Counted from the stretch's first letter, positions 45,405 through 53,838 are shown. The stretch is DNA of 64,000 nt from Planctomycetales bacterium (GCA_030612725.1 JAUWNJ010000015.1:20059-84058); one strand, 5' to 3'. The notes: generated by a model from the sequence alone, not told the origin. Translations and numbers: made by a program.

Positions 45405-46286
45405 TCACGACTTCCATTGTGGTTCAAATTGGACAATCCTCTGTTCTTGCATGTCATAATCATAGATATTGGCCCGCTTATCAGGCCAGCAAGCCCACGA
45501 CAGTTTCAAGAGGTCTTTATCGGCAGACAAGATTCCGTCCGCTATAGATATATATCCCCTATAGATCATATCATAATATGGATTTGGCGTATTCTTCGGA
45601 TCGGCCGACCTATCGCCACGTTTCCAGAACTTCCAAGGTAGAAAAGACCAGCTTGCGAGAGTAATCCCGAAAGAGAACCAATCTCGCTCTGGCTTGAAAT
45701 GGGGAGACACCTGTAAACCGCGTGACGTGGCGACCTCCTCAAAACCGTATTTCGCATCATGAGCTATTCGATGAAGAACCTCTTCAGAGGAATAGTCGAT
45801 TTGAATGCTCATAAACAGTTCTTCTTCGCCCATATTGGTTATCTTTTGAAATCCTGATTCATCTTCTGGGGCATGAACAACTGATGCCAAATTAGCAACC
45901 TTTGTGTCGTAATCCAAACAAGCCTTTTTTGTTTGCCCTTCGGAGAGTAAACTTGTTGTTGGAGGTATGCTGCACAGGCTGAATCTCGGAGATTGCTTGG
46001 CAGAACACCCCTTCTCAATCTCCCAAGACAATGCAGTTTCATTATCTATCCATAAATCACCTGCTTCCTCAATAGTCCTTTTGAAATTCGCTCGAATCAT
46101 CTGATCGAGCCTTTCTTTCTCGGATTCACAAAGCATTTCCCGCTTATCGAGTTTTTCCGTACCGATTTCTTGGAGCAGTGTGTCAATAAGAAGAAAATCA
46201 AATCTTGGCCGAAGTCTCTTTAAAAATCCTTTTGGAGCGGCCTTAACCACAGACTTATCAAGCACGAGCATCTTCTTTGCGGCCAA
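45405..46286 (-). CDS. PIN-like protein of unknown function, AT-rich orphan
   Basis: The 293-residue protein begins MLVLDKSVVKAAPKG (after a TTG start at 46286), followed by FDFLLIDTLLQEIG, and ends with YISIADGILSADKDLLKLSW. The early Asp, later acidic residues and terminal S-x-D-x-D pattern suggest a PIN-like nuclease fold, but this is by eye only. The gene is richer in A and T than its neighbours, as expected of acquired DNA. Its likely ribosome binding site AGGAG (minus strand) lies inside a 31-bp copy of the comM 3' end. Confidence 0.6.
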   Translation of the reverse strand: MAAKKMLVLDKSVVKAAPKGFLKRLRPRFDFLLIDTLLQEIGTEKLDKREMLCESEKERLDQMIRANFKRTIEEAGDLWIDNETALSWEIEKGCSAKQSPRFSLCSIPPTTSLLSEGQTKKACLDYDTKVANLASVVHAPEDESGFQKITNMGEEELFMSIQIDYSSEEVLHRIAHDAKYGFEEVATSRGLQVSPHFKPERDWFSFGITLASWSFLPWKFWKRGDRSADPKNTPNPYYDMIYRGYISIADGILSADKDLLKLSWACWPDKRANIYDYDMQEQRIVQFEPQWKS

Positions 46287-46290
46287 TTTT

Positions 46291-46651
46291 ACAATCTCCT
46301 GTCCAGTTTTCGATATTGTATCGTCTCGGTCAGGCCCCGCAAGGGGGTGAAAGATTTGTAGCCCGGTCCGTGAGGGCCGGGTTCAGGAATACCGCCGTAT
46401 TTCTTCCAGCCCCTTTAGGGGCGGTACAAGGCCAAACGAAAAACATTCTGTCGCCCTTACAGGGCTATGATGAAAAAGGAACGTCCTTTTCCCAGGGCTT
46501 ACGCCCTGGGCTACCATCTTTCGCCCCTTTCGGGGGCTAACGCATCCCATGCCCGTCACCGGCTACTGGCTACCGACTACCGGCTACTACAATCTGTTTT
46601 GTTCGCGTTGTTCGCGGCTCACAATCTTCTGTCCAGTTTTCGATATTGTAT
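46291..46651. repeat. 31-bp direct repeat of the comM 3' end, 330 bp apart, enclosing palindromic DNA
   Basis: ACAATCTCCTGTCCAGTTTT, then CGATATTGTAT, at 46291-46321 recurs at 46621-46651 with one mismatch (C/T). The right copy is the end of comM. The left copy also encodes the tail QYRKLDRRL plus stop. Between them are palindromic words (CCCAGGGCTTACGCCCTGGG; CCCCTTTAGGGGC; CCCCTTTCGGGG) and no gene. Confidence 0.85.
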
Positions 46652-48217
46652 GGCTTCTGCCAGGTGGTGCGACTGGATATTTTCTTCGCCTTCGATGTCG
46701 GCGATGGTGCGGGCGATGCGGAGGACTTTGTCGTGCGCGCGGGCTGAGAGGCCTAGTTCGGTCATTGCCTGCTTGAGCAGCGTTTCGCCGGCGGAATCGA
46801 GTTTGCAGAACCGGCGGACCTGTTTGCTCGACATGGTGGCGTTAGTTATAGTGGAAGGGTTTAGGGCGTAGGGCATAGGGCGTAGGGGAGAAGAAGAAAC
46901 AGATTTATTTTTCGGCGGCGTGCCGTCGCCAGCGAAGCGGCGGCGCTGGACGGACCGGGCGGCTAGGACTTGTTGGCGCATGTCCGCGCTGCTCAGGCCG
47001 TCGCTGTCGCCTCGGAGTTGTCGCCAGGGAACCGGCGGGACATCAATGTGAATGTCAATCCTGTCAATCAAAGGCCCGGAAATCCGCGATAAGTACCGCT
47101 CAATCGCAGTCGGAGAGCACTTGCAAGGCCGCTTCGGATCAGTGAAATATCCGCACGGACACGGGTTCATCGCCGCCACCAGCATAATCGCGGCTGGGAA
47201 TTTCAGCGTCGAATGAACGCGCGGAATCGTTACCCATCGGTCCTCCAGCGGCTGGCGGATCATCTCCAGCGTGGCGCGTGTGAATTCGGGAAGTTCGTCG
47301 AGGAACAGCACCCCGTGGTGAGCAAGCGATATTTCCCCCGGCTGGGGGATAATCCCCCCGCCGACCAGCGCAGCCGACGAGGTCGAGTGGTGCGGCGTGC
47401 GTACCGGGCGGGTCGCCATCAGCGATTGCCCCGAAGGCAGCAGCCCGCGAGCGGAATAAATCCGCGTCGTCTCCAGCGATTCGTCCGGCGTCAGGGGCGG
47501 TAAAATCGACGGTATCCGCTTGGCCAGCATGGTCTTGCCCGCGCCCGGCGGGCCTATCATCAATATGTTGTGATGCCCAGCGGCTGCGACGGTCAATGCC
47601 CGCTTGGCCGATTCCTGCCCGCGAACATCGGCGAAATCAACGTCATATCGGGCGGCAGTCTTGAAAATCTCACCAAGGTCCACGTCGGCAGGTTCAATCG
47701 GCAGTTCGCCGGTCAGGAACCCGACGGCTTCGGTTAGGAAACTTACCGGTATGACTTCGATTCCCTCGACGACGGCGGCTTCGGCGGCATTGTCGGCAGG
47801 GCAAATCAGGCCTCGCTTCTCCAACCGGCGTGCGAGCATTGCTGTGGCCAATGCGCCCTTGACGGCGCGGACGCGCCCGTCGAGGGCAAGTTCGCCGACG
47901 ACGAGAAAATCGTCGCACGTCTCGCTGGCGAACATTCCGCCTGCCTGCATGACAGCCAGGGCGATGGGCAGATCGAACGCAGCCGAGTCTTTCTTCACGT
48001 CGGCCGGCGCGAGATTTATCGTTACCTTAGGCCCCGGCCAGCGGTATCCGCTGTTGCGAAGGGCAGCCTGGATGCGCGAGACGGATTCCTTCACGGCGGT
48101 GTCTGCCAGACCGACGAGTTTCAACTCCCCCAGCCCGCCGCGAGCGACGTCGGCTTCGACCTCGCCGGCAACGGCGTCGATACCCTGCAAAATAGAACTG
48201 TGTACGCGAGAGATCAT
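46619..48217 (-). CDS. comM: YifB/ComM family magnesium-chelatase-like AAA+ ATPase, with in-frame repeat insert
   Basis: The 532-residue protein has the N-terminal ComM domain (VEADVARGGLGELKLVGLAD, then GYRWPGPKVTINLAPADVKK) and the AAA+ core with Walker A MIGPPGAGKTMLAKRIPSIL and Walker B GVLFLDELPEF. The C-terminal domain ends in LAEAIQYRKLDRRL. ComM is a branch-migration helicase in natural transformation. Residues ~433-454 (KNKSVSSSPLRPMPYALNPS) are encoded by heptamer-repeat DNA that normal ComM proteins lack. Start at 48217 is chosen for the AGGATGA before it; in-frame ATGs are at 48232 and 48226. Confidence 0.92.
   Translation of the reverse strand: MISRVHSSILQGIDAVAGEVEADVARGGLGELKLVGLADTAVKESVSRIQAALRNSGYRWPGPKVTINLAPADVKKDSAAFDLPIALAVMQAGGMFASETCDDFLVVGELALDGRVRAVKGALATAMLARRLEKRGLICPADNAAEAAVVEGIEVIPVSFLTEAVGFLTGELPIEPADVDLGEIFKTAARYDVDFADVRGQESAKRALTVAAAGHHNILMIGPPGAGKTMLAKRIPSILPPLTPDESLETTRIYSARGLLPSGQSLMATRPVRTPHHSTSSAALVGGGIIPQPGEISLAHHGVLFLDELPEFTRATLEMIRQPLEDRWVTIPRVHSTLKFPAAIMLVAAMNPCPCGYFTDPKRPCKCSPTAIERYLSRISGPLIDRIDIHIDVPPVPWRQLRGDSDGLSSADMRQQVLAARSVQRRRFAGDGTPPKNKSVSSSPLRPMPYALNPSTITNATMSSKQVRRFCKLDSAGETLLKQAMTELGLSARAHDKVLRIARTIADIEGEENIQSHHLAEAIQYRKLDRRL
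46855..46918. repeat. Iterated 7-mer GGGCGTA/GGGCATA element inside comM
   Basis: TTAGGGCGTAGGGCATAGGG, then CGTAGGGGAG, followed by AAGAAGAAACAGATTTATTT. The last phrase resembles centres of other intergenic repeats in the window (8362-8385, 27842-27880). It is translated in frame. Confidence 0.75.
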
Positions 48218-48293
48218 TGAAGTCATCCTCATATTGAAGGGACGCGAAGATGGTAATCGGCAAGGCCTCTAATGGCAAGGGAGGTGTTGGGCC

Positions 48294-48379
48294 GGGTGCC
48301 ATGTCTTCACGCGCAGCGAAGCGGAGCGCGCAGGCATGTTTACGCTCTTCGCTGCGCTCCGGGCGAAAACATGGCACCC
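48294..48379. repeat. GGGTGCCATG palindromic element (86 bp)
   Basis: GGGTGCCATG (48294-48303) and CATGGCACCC (48370-48379) are inverted ends. The inner block TCACGCGCAGCGAAGCGGAG recurs as TCACGCGTAGCGAAGCGGAG at 50316-50430. Confidence 0.85.
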
Positions 48380-48417
48380 CACATAAAGCCCAGCCATTCG
48401 AATGGCTGGGTAATGTT

Positions 48418-49239
48418 TCAGCATAGCGGACGGAGGAATTCGACGGCGGCCTGAATGTCGGCGATCTGCTGCGGGCCTGAAATCTCGCGCTCTATCGTCA
48501 GCGTCCCGCTGTATCCAAGCGCTTTGAGTTTGGAAATCACCAGCGGGAAATCGACCTTGCCCTGACCCAGCGGAACTTGTTCGCCGAGTTCGTCGCCGCC
48601 GGTCGGATACAGGCCGTCCTTGGCGTGAACGTCGCGGACGTATCGCCCGAAAACGTCCAAAGCATCGGCTGGATTGGCCTTACCGTAAAGAATCAGGTTG
48701 GCGGTATCGAGATTAATCCCGACGTTGTCGCCCCCAAGCCGCTCGATCGTCCGCAGAAGCGTTACAGGCGTCTCCTGACCGGTCTCGAAGCAGAAATCAA
48801 TCCGACCTTCGCCGCAGACATCGACGACCTGCCGGAGCGCATCGACCGTTCCGGCGAAGTCGGGGTCGTTGGGGTTTTCGGGGATGAATCCGGCGTGCGT
48901 GGTAATCGCCGGCAGGGAGAATTTCGCGGCAAAGCGGGCTGCCTGCTGGAGCGCCTCGACTCGCATCGCACGGTATTCCGGCGGAACCAGCCCGATGGTC
49001 TTTGGCCCGTCGATGAAGTTCCACACGCACGGGCCTGGATAGCCCGCCCAGAGAGTCGTGATATTTACGCCGTGCTGCCCGGCGGCTTCGGTCAAGGCCT
49101 GGCCGATCGCATCCGTGTACATCGCCGGATCCCACGTGCAGACCTGGCAACTGTGCAGGCCGAAATCCGCCACCTTGCGAATTTCATCCGCCGGCGAGTC
49201 GGTCAAAGGAACAAGAACACCTATTTCGAGTTTTGACAT
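48418..49239 (-). CDS. Sugar phosphate isomerase/epimerase family TIM-barrel protein
   Basis: The 273-residue protein has the xylose-isomerase-like/AP-endonuclease-2 pattern: PADEIRKVADFGLHSCQVCT, LPAITTHAGFIPENP, FCFETGQETPVTLLRTIERL, NLDTANLILYGKANPADALD, VRDVHAKDG, LGYSGTLTIEREISGP. The metal-binding Glu, Asp and His positions (FETG, DTAN, DVHAKD, IERE) are present. It probably isomerises or epimerises a sugar or polyol; the substrate is unknown. No sugar operon is adjacent. Confidence 0.88.
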   Translation of the reverse strand: MSKLEIGVLVPLTDSPADEIRKVADFGLHSCQVCTWDPAMYTDAIGQALTEAAGQHGVNITTLWAGYPGPCVWNFIDGPKTIGLVPPEYRAMRVEALQQAARFAAKFSLPAITTHAGFIPENPNDPDFAGTVDALRQVVDVCGEGRIDFCFETGQETPVTLLRTIERLGGDNVGINLDTANLILYGKANPADALDVFGRYVRDVHAKDGLYPTGGDELGEQVPLGQGKVDFPLVISKLKALGYSGTLTIEREISGPQQIADIQAAVEFLRPLC

Positions 49240-49301
49240 GGGCGAATCCTTTCCGTATTGGATACATCCAATCGGGGTGTATCAGGAAAACACAAGAGTA
49301 G

Positions 49302-49601
49302 TTACCGTTTTCTTGTCCTCTTGCTGTAGCCTTTTAGCGATTCCTTGTCCCCGGTGATCAGGGCTTCCTTCTTTGCTCGTGTCCATTTTTTTATCTGGCG
49401 TTCACGCCGGACCGCTTCAGTTTCACTTTCATGGGTTTCGCTATAGAGCAGTTTGACTGGAAGTCTGCACGCAGTCCATTTGGGTCCCCTGCCCGCGTTG
49501 TGTCTCGCCAGCTGTCGGGACAGATCGCCTGTAGAACCAACATAGTAACTGCCGTCGGAACATTTGAGGATGTATGTGTAGTACACCCCGTCCTTACTCA
49601 T
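49302..49601 (-). CDS. GIY-YIG domain protein (UPF0213/YhbQ type)
   Basis: The 99-residue protein has VYYTYILKCSDGSYYVGSTG (GIY-YIG as TYI...YVG), the helix NAGRGPKWTACRLPVKLLYS, and ETEAVRRERQIKKWTRAKKE with the conserved Arg and Glu. Small stand-alone domains of this type are common and of unknown role. It starts at ATG 49601 behind GAAGGG. The longer open frame would run through the tRNA gene and is rejected. Confidence 0.88.
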   Translation of the reverse strand: MSKDGVYYTYILKCSDGSYYVGSTGDLSRQLARHNAGRGPKWTACRLPVKLLYSETHESETEAVRRERQIKKWTRAKKEALITGDKESLKGYSKRTRKR

Positions 49602-49608
49602 AGAAAAG

Positions 49609-49734
49609 CCCTTCGACTCGCTTCGCTCGCTCAGGGCATTCGACTCGCATTTGAATAAACGTAAATTAGTCCAACAATTCACGCTCATTACGCATTTCGA
49701 ATGGCCTGCCATGAGCGAGCGCAGCGAGTCGAAT
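49609..49734. repeat. Inverted words TTCGACTCGCTTCGCTCGCT / AGCGAGCGCAGCGAGTCGAA
   Basis: CCCTTCGACTCGCTTCGCTC at 49609-49632 is matched by GAGCGAGCGCAGCGAGTCGA at 49713-49732, about 80 bases apart. It lies between the GIY-YIG gene and the tRNA. Confidence 0.6.
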
Positions 49735-49806
49735 GGAGGCGAGGGGACTCGAACCCCTGACCTTCTGCATGCCATGCAGACGCGCTCCCAGCTGCGCCAC
49801 GCCCCC
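49734..49806 (-). tRNA. tRNA-Ala (anticodon GGC)
   Basis: Read on the minus strand the 73 bases fold as a full cloverleaf: acceptor GGGGGCG with CGCCTCC, D arm GCGC...GCGC, anticodon stem TCTGC/GCAGA around loop ATGGCAT (anticodon GGC), T arm AGGGG-TTCGAGT-CCCCT, discriminator A. CCA is not encoded. Confidence 0.95.
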
Positions 49807-49879
49807 GACATTCACGTCGGATACAACTCTCTCGACCCGATTAATAACAGACCAAACTACGCCAAGTCAATGATTTTTC

Positions 49880-50036
49880 AGAAATACGAATGTCGAAATA
49901 CGAAATACGAAACAAATTCAAAACTCGAAATTCAAATGCCCCAAACAAAAAAACGCCGAAAAGACGTATGTTTGCGATTTTTGTCATTCGTATTTCGATA
50001 TTGTTTCGGATTTCGGTTTTCGATATTCGGATTTCC
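49880..50036. repeat. Intergenic palindrome of ATACGAA-type words
   Basis: GAAATACGAATGTCGAAATA, CGAAATACGAAAC and following CGAAATTCAAATG are mirrored by TCATTCGTATTTCGATATTG, TTTCGGATTTCGG and TTCGATATTCGG. It belongs to the same family as 26592-26740. Confidence 0.75.
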
Positions 50037-50040
50037 TATT

Positions 50041-50280
50041 CTACTCCACCGGGTCGTATCCGCCCTTCCCGAACGGGTTGCACCGAAGAATTCGCCACAA
50101 ACCCATCAGGCCACCGACAAGCGCACCCCTGCTGCGAACAGCCTGAATGAAATATTCACTGCACGTCGGCACAAAACGACACTGACGCCCTATAAAAGGC
50201 GAAAGCGATCCCTGGTACAGACGTACCATAAGGATAAGCACCTTGCCGATTGGGCCTGGGTTGTCCAAATTGTTAATCAT
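50041..50280 (-). CDS. yidD: Membrane protein insertion efficiency factor YidD
   Basis: The 79-residue protein has the family features LVRLYQGSLSPFIGRQCRFV, PTCSEYFIQAVRSRGALVGG and RILRCNPFGKGGYDPV. The three cysteines are conserved. YidD assists YidC. It lies downstream of rnpA on the same strand, the usual order, but a 115-bp palindromic element has entered the gap. Confidence 0.95.
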   Translation of the reverse strand: MINNLDNPGPIGKVLILMVRLYQGSLSPFIGRQCRFVPTCSEYFIQAVRSRGALVGGLMGLWRILRCNPFGKGGYDPVE

Positions 50281-50315
50281 TACTTATCAGCCTACTGGTC
50301 TGCGACATTCATTAC

Positions 50316-50430
50316 GGGTGCCATGCCCTCACGCGTAGCGAAGCGGAGCGGGTGGGCATGTAACGCATCCAAAGACATGCTTACCCGCTTCCCAAAGGGA
50401 CACTACGTGTCGCGTGAAAGCATGGCACCC
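50316..50430. repeat. GGGTGCCATG palindromic element (115 bp)
   Basis: GGGTGCCATG (50316-50325) and CATGGCACCC (50421-50430) are inverted ends. Inner paired blocks CACGCG/CGCGTG, AGCGGGT/ACCCGCT and GGGCATGT/ACATGC extend the hairpin. It splits rnpA from yidD. Confidence 0.87.
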
Positions 50431-50476
50431 ATCCAATCTAAAGGGGCAAGGTGGACCTCACTCCGTTCGGCCCAGC

Positions 50477-50818
50477 CTACAATTTTATTATACGCCCGGC
50501 GAGGTTTCGCAGGGATTCCTGAATTAACTCGATGTTTAATTCGCTGCCGACCTTCGGCTTGAGGATGTAATCGAATGATTCGGGCAGATCGCCCCGGCAG
50601 GTGCGGAATGCCTCCCGGCAGAGGCGTTTGATACGGTTTCGCCGAACGGCGTTGCCATGGCGACGCGAAACCACCACCGCCATCCGTCGCCGGTCAATCG
50701 AGTTGTTCAGCGCAATCAGCCGGAGCCTTCCGTCCGAGGCGCTTCGCCCCCGGCGAAAGATGCGCATAATCTCGCTGCGTTTTTTGATGCGGTCCGCCTT
50801 GCCAAGTCCGGCTCTCAC
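50477..50818 (-). CDS. rnpA: Ribonuclease P protein component
   Basis: The 113-residue protein has the RnpA features KKRSEIMRIFRRGRSASDGR and the RNR motif NAVRRNRIKRLCREAFR. It aids RNase P RNA in trimming tRNA 5' ends. The usual upstream neighbour rpmH is missing; only ~40 bases separate it from a secreted HEAT-like protein gene on the same strand. yidD follows. Confidence 0.95.
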   Translation of the reverse strand: MRAGLGKADRIKKRSEIMRIFRRGRSASDGRLRLIALNNSIDRRRMAVVVSRRHGNAVRRNRIKRLCREAFRTCRGDLPESFDYILKPKVGSELNIELIQESLRNLAGRIIKL

Positions 50819-50861
50819 GCTAATCTCCAGCCCGTTTGCGGCCGCACGCCTGACGAGGAGT

Positions 50862-52358
50862 TCATCGCGGCGCGGGGGCCTCCTCGACGGCTTCCTCTAC
50901 CACCGCTTCCCGTACCTCCACGCTGGCACTCCTTGAGAACATCATCAACGGCATGCCGAGCAGCGTTTTCATGTCGCCTTTAAGCCGGGCGGTTACTGTG
51001 GCGTTTGTTCCGTTGGCGACGGCCTTGATGGACCCGATGAACTCGGCGACGGATTTTATCGCGGGCATACGCTTGACCCAGCGAGCCATCTCCTCGCGTC
51101 CCTCAGCCATCAACTTATTGAACTGCTCGACGGCAGCGGCGACCTTCTCGGCGTCGGCGCCGCGGGCCTGGAGAGTGAAGTCCATCTGACCGGCCTTGCG
51201 CTTGCCCACGAGCGTAACGGTCTTAAACGGCGCCAGCATCTCAGCCTTGCGGTAGGATTCGCTTACCCGCGCGACAGCCCACACGGGACCGGTGGTGTCC
51301 GCCGATTTGATAAGGCCGGCCATTGCCTTATTACCGGCGAGTTTCCCCTTGCCGGACTTCAGGGCGGCGAGCACTTGTTTGACCGGCAGTTGATCCCCCG
51401 ACGGTCCGATCATAAAGATCAGGCGCTGCTGGGAGGCAAGGACAAGCCCCGCGTCGTTCTCGATCCAGAGGAATTCCGTCCGGCCTATCTTTTCGGGCTT
51501 TGCCCACTTCTCTATCAGTACCTCGCGGACCGCCGCCGGGTCGTAGAAACCTCGGGCCACCAGGACGACGTAGCCGGTATGCCTACCGTTAGTATCCCGC
51601 CCCGGCATATTGTCGGCGAGGCCGAAGGTTACGCCGTCGAGCCTGATGTTGCCGACGCGTTCAGCCACGGAGATTATCATCTTGTTGACCTGTTCCATCG
51701 CCTCCTCGGCTTTGCCTTCCGGCAGCATCGGTCCGAGGGTCTTGAGCATCTGTTTGATGTCAATCGGTTTTCCGGGGAGCATCCTGACCTGACCGACAGT
51801 GCCGCAGTTGACCGGAAGGAGCCAAAGGTCGGACTGCATCGCCTTGGCTGAAGCGCCGGGTCGCTTGAACGGTTTGCCTTCGATGGCGGCGATGGCGGCG
51901 CGGGCGTACTCTGCCTCGAAGATGGCCTTGGAGTCGAGCAACTTCCGCAGGGCCGGGATGGCCCGGCGATACTTCTGTTCGCCCAGCGTGCGGATGGCCA
52001 TAAGGCGCCGAACCACACGTTCACTGGTCTTACCTGAAAACCCGTGAATAATTGTTTCAGCCCGGGCGGATATCTCCGCGTCGGACGACTTGACCGCCTT
52101 GCGCAACTCCGGCAGAACCGCCGGCCCCATTGCGGCAAGCCTGCGTGAGGCCTCTTCCCGCGCTTTGTACTCATTAGCGCCAAGTTGCTTTATCAGGGCG
52201 GAGGTATCTACGATACCGGCCGGCTTCAACTCGGTCAGAAGATTCTCGACGGTAATTTCAACGCCCTTGGTTTTCCAGTATGCCTCCGGCGAAATGAAGT
52301 CCAGCAAATCGTTGCCCCCCCCGCCAAGCAGCACCAGCATCATCATCAATCTAACCAT
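50862..52358 (-). CDS. Secreted HEAT-repeat-like protein of unknown function
   Basis: The 498-residue protein has a short hydrophobic N-terminus (MVRLMMMLVLLGGGG). A helical region (residues ~50-165) with HEAT-like repeats follows (REEASRRLAAMGPAVLPELR, RRAIPALRKLLDSKAI, YARAAIAAIEGKPF). The beta/alpha C-terminal part (residues ~180-480) has MLPGKPIDIKQMLKTLGPML and TGYVVLVARGFYDPAAVREV. It ends in a Glu/Val-rich tail. It occupies the place where rpmH is often found. The C-terminal part may belong to a planctomycete-specific periplasmic family. Confidence 0.7.
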   Translation of the reverse strand: MVRLMMMLVLLGGGGNDLLDFISPEAYWKTKGVEITVENLLTELKPAGIVDTSALIKQLGANEYKAREEASRRLAAMGPAVLPELRKAVKSSDAEISARAETIIHGFSGKTSERVVRRLMAIRTLGEQKYRRAIPALRKLLDSKAIFEAEYARAAIAAIEGKPFKRPGASAKAMQSDLWLLPVNCGTVGQVRMLPGKPIDIKQMLKTLGPMLPEGKAEEAMEQVNKMIISVAERVGNIRLDGVTFGLADNMPGRDTNGRHTGYVVLVARGFYDPAAVREVLIEKWAKPEKIGRTEFLWIENDAGLVLASQQRLIFMIGPSGDQLPVKQVLAALKSGKGKLAGNKAMAGLIKSADTTGPVWAVARVSESYRKAEMLAPFKTVTLVGKRKAGQMDFTLQARGADAEKVAAAVEQFNKLMAEGREEMARWVKRMPAIKSVAEFIGSIKAVANGTNATVTARLKGDMKTLLGMPLMMFSRSASVEVREAVVEEAVEEAPAPR

Positions 52359-52555
52359 TTCATTACTCCTATTTGTATTATTTCATTTACATACAGGACA
52401 GAACATACCGAACAGCGACTTTAGCAGTTCAGGATAAGTCCTGTCAAGCGGTTCCAGGGCACACGCACATGTAGCGAAAAATCCCCCGGCGCTTGACTAA
52501 TCGCTTGCGAAAAGAATACTAGGCTCTGTCTGAAAACTATTTCAGACAGGCTTTC

Positions 52556-52645
52556 AGCGGTCAGCAAAAGACAAAACAACAAAGTCCACACCTGACCACT
52601 TGTTGTTTCTTCATCTTTTGCCGATTGCTGATTGCTGAACGCTGT
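52556..52645. repeat. Intergenic hairpin of GCTGATTGC words
   Basis: TCAGCGGTCAGCAAAAGACA is mirrored by ATCTTTTGCCGATTGCTGAT and TGCTGAACGCTG. The inner AACAACAAAG/TTGTTGTTTC pair adds to the stem. It lies in the gap before the TPR lipoprotein; the rest of that gap shows nothing else. Confidence 0.7.
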
Positions 52646-52714
52646 GCGTAGCACCGCGTAGCGATACTACGTACCACTACGCTGAATGCTTTGAGAAAAA
52701 CAGGAGCGTCGCCG

Positions 52715-53725
52715 ATGAGATATGCCTGGCTGACATTTATAGGAATGATACTTCCGACCCTTGCCGGTTGTGAATGGCTTTCGCCGACAGATGCAGCCAT
52801 TGACCACTATGTCTCCGGTAAGATGGCGATGGACCGTGGGGATTATGAAGCCGCCCTGGCGGAACTGGCAAAGGCGATCCGCACCGACCCGAAGCTCTCT
52901 CTGGCCCACGCGGCAATGGGCGATATACATCGCAAGCAAGGCGACCACCGACAAGCAGCCAACGCCTACAAACACGCCTGCGATTCCAACCCTTACGCCT
53001 TTCGTCCACATTATAACCTCGGCGTAACGTACAAGTTTCTAGCCGACGCCGCCAAAACCGCAAAATCGGCAGGTAACTACCTCCGAAAATCCATCCGGGT
53101 GTACCTCCGCGCCGTCATGCTCAAACCGGAAGATTTCGACGCGAACCTGAACCTGTCAGCCTGCTACTTCCAGATAAGCAAATTCGACATGGCGGAAAAG
53201 TATTGCAAACTCGCGATTGAAATCAACCCGAAAAGTCCATTCGCATATTCCAACCTCGGTACTATTTACGATGCGCAAGGACGGCTCTACGACGCCGTTC
53301 GAGCATATAAGGATTCCCTCGAACAGGATGTCCATCAGCCTATGCTCCTGCTGAACCTCGGTACGACATACATCCGACTGGGACGAACAAAAGACGCCCT
53401 GCGCGTCTTCGAACTGGCCGTCAGGGAAGACCCGAACTGCTCGGCTGCGTGGGAGCAGGTCGGCGCGTGCTGTTTCCATCAGAAGAAATGGGACAAGTCG
53501 CTCAATGCCTACCACCAGGCAATTGAAATCGACAACCGAAACGCCTCTGCCTATCGCGGGCTTGGCGTGGTGCATATGACACAGTTCATCACGTCTGATA
53601 ATGCCGAGATGAGAACCAAGGCGCTTTCGGCGTGGAACCGTTCGCTGGAACTCGATTCCAACCAGTCCGACCTGCTCAAACTGGTCCGTAAGTACACACC
53701 AAAAGTTACCCAACCGGAATTATAA
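52715..53725 (+). CDS. TPR-repeat lipoprotein
   Basis: The 336-residue protein starts at ATG 52715 behind AGGAG. The signal peptide ends in lipobox LAGC. About seven TPR repeats follow (ALAELAKAIRTDPKLSLAHA, AYSNLGTIYDAQGRLYDAVR, LLNLGTTYIRLGRTKDALRV, AYRGLGVVHMTQFI). TPR lipoproteins scaffold envelope complexes. It is isolated between the secreted-protein gene and the RNA candidate, so the partner is unknown. Confidence 0.88.
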   Translation: MRYAWLTFIGMILPTLAGCEWLSPTDAAIDHYVSGKMAMDRGDYEAALAELAKAIRTDPKLSLAHAAMGDIHRKQGDHRQAANAYKHACDSNPYAFRPHYNLGVTYKFLADAAKTAKSAGNYLRKSIRVYLRAVMLKPEDFDANLNLSACYFQISKFDMAEKYCKLAIEINPKSPFAYSNLGTIYDAQGRLYDAVRAYKDSLEQDVHQPMLLLNLGTTYIRLGRTKDALRVFELAVREDPNCSAAWEQVGACCFHQKKWDKSLNAYHQAIEIDNRNASAYRGLGVVHMTQFITSDNAEMRTKALSAWNRSLELDSNQSDLLKLVRKYTPKVTQPEL

Positions 53726-53826
53726 GCCCGGTTCAATTTTTGAGGCCTCTGAAAAATCGTAGCGAGGGCGAGTTATTTTCGTCTAATATTTTTCCGGGGT
53801 TGTGCCGATATATTTGAAAGTTGTGG

Positions 53827-53832
53827 TATAAT
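53827..53832 (+). promoter_or_regulatory. Extended -10 promoter element for the RNA at 53839
   Basis: TGGTATAAT gives an extended -10 (TG-N-TATAAT). No strong -35 at the proper distance is seen. Confidence 0.5.
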
Positions 53833-53838
53833 AAAAAT

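Noticed and set aside
46322..46618. Insertion sequence between the comM tails
   Set aside because: No transposase frame and no clear terminal inverted repeats; only short palindromic words.
49602..49811. Longer start for the GIY-YIG protein
   Set aside because: The upstream extension would translate the tRNA-Ala gene in part; the ATG at 49601 has a good ribosome binding site.
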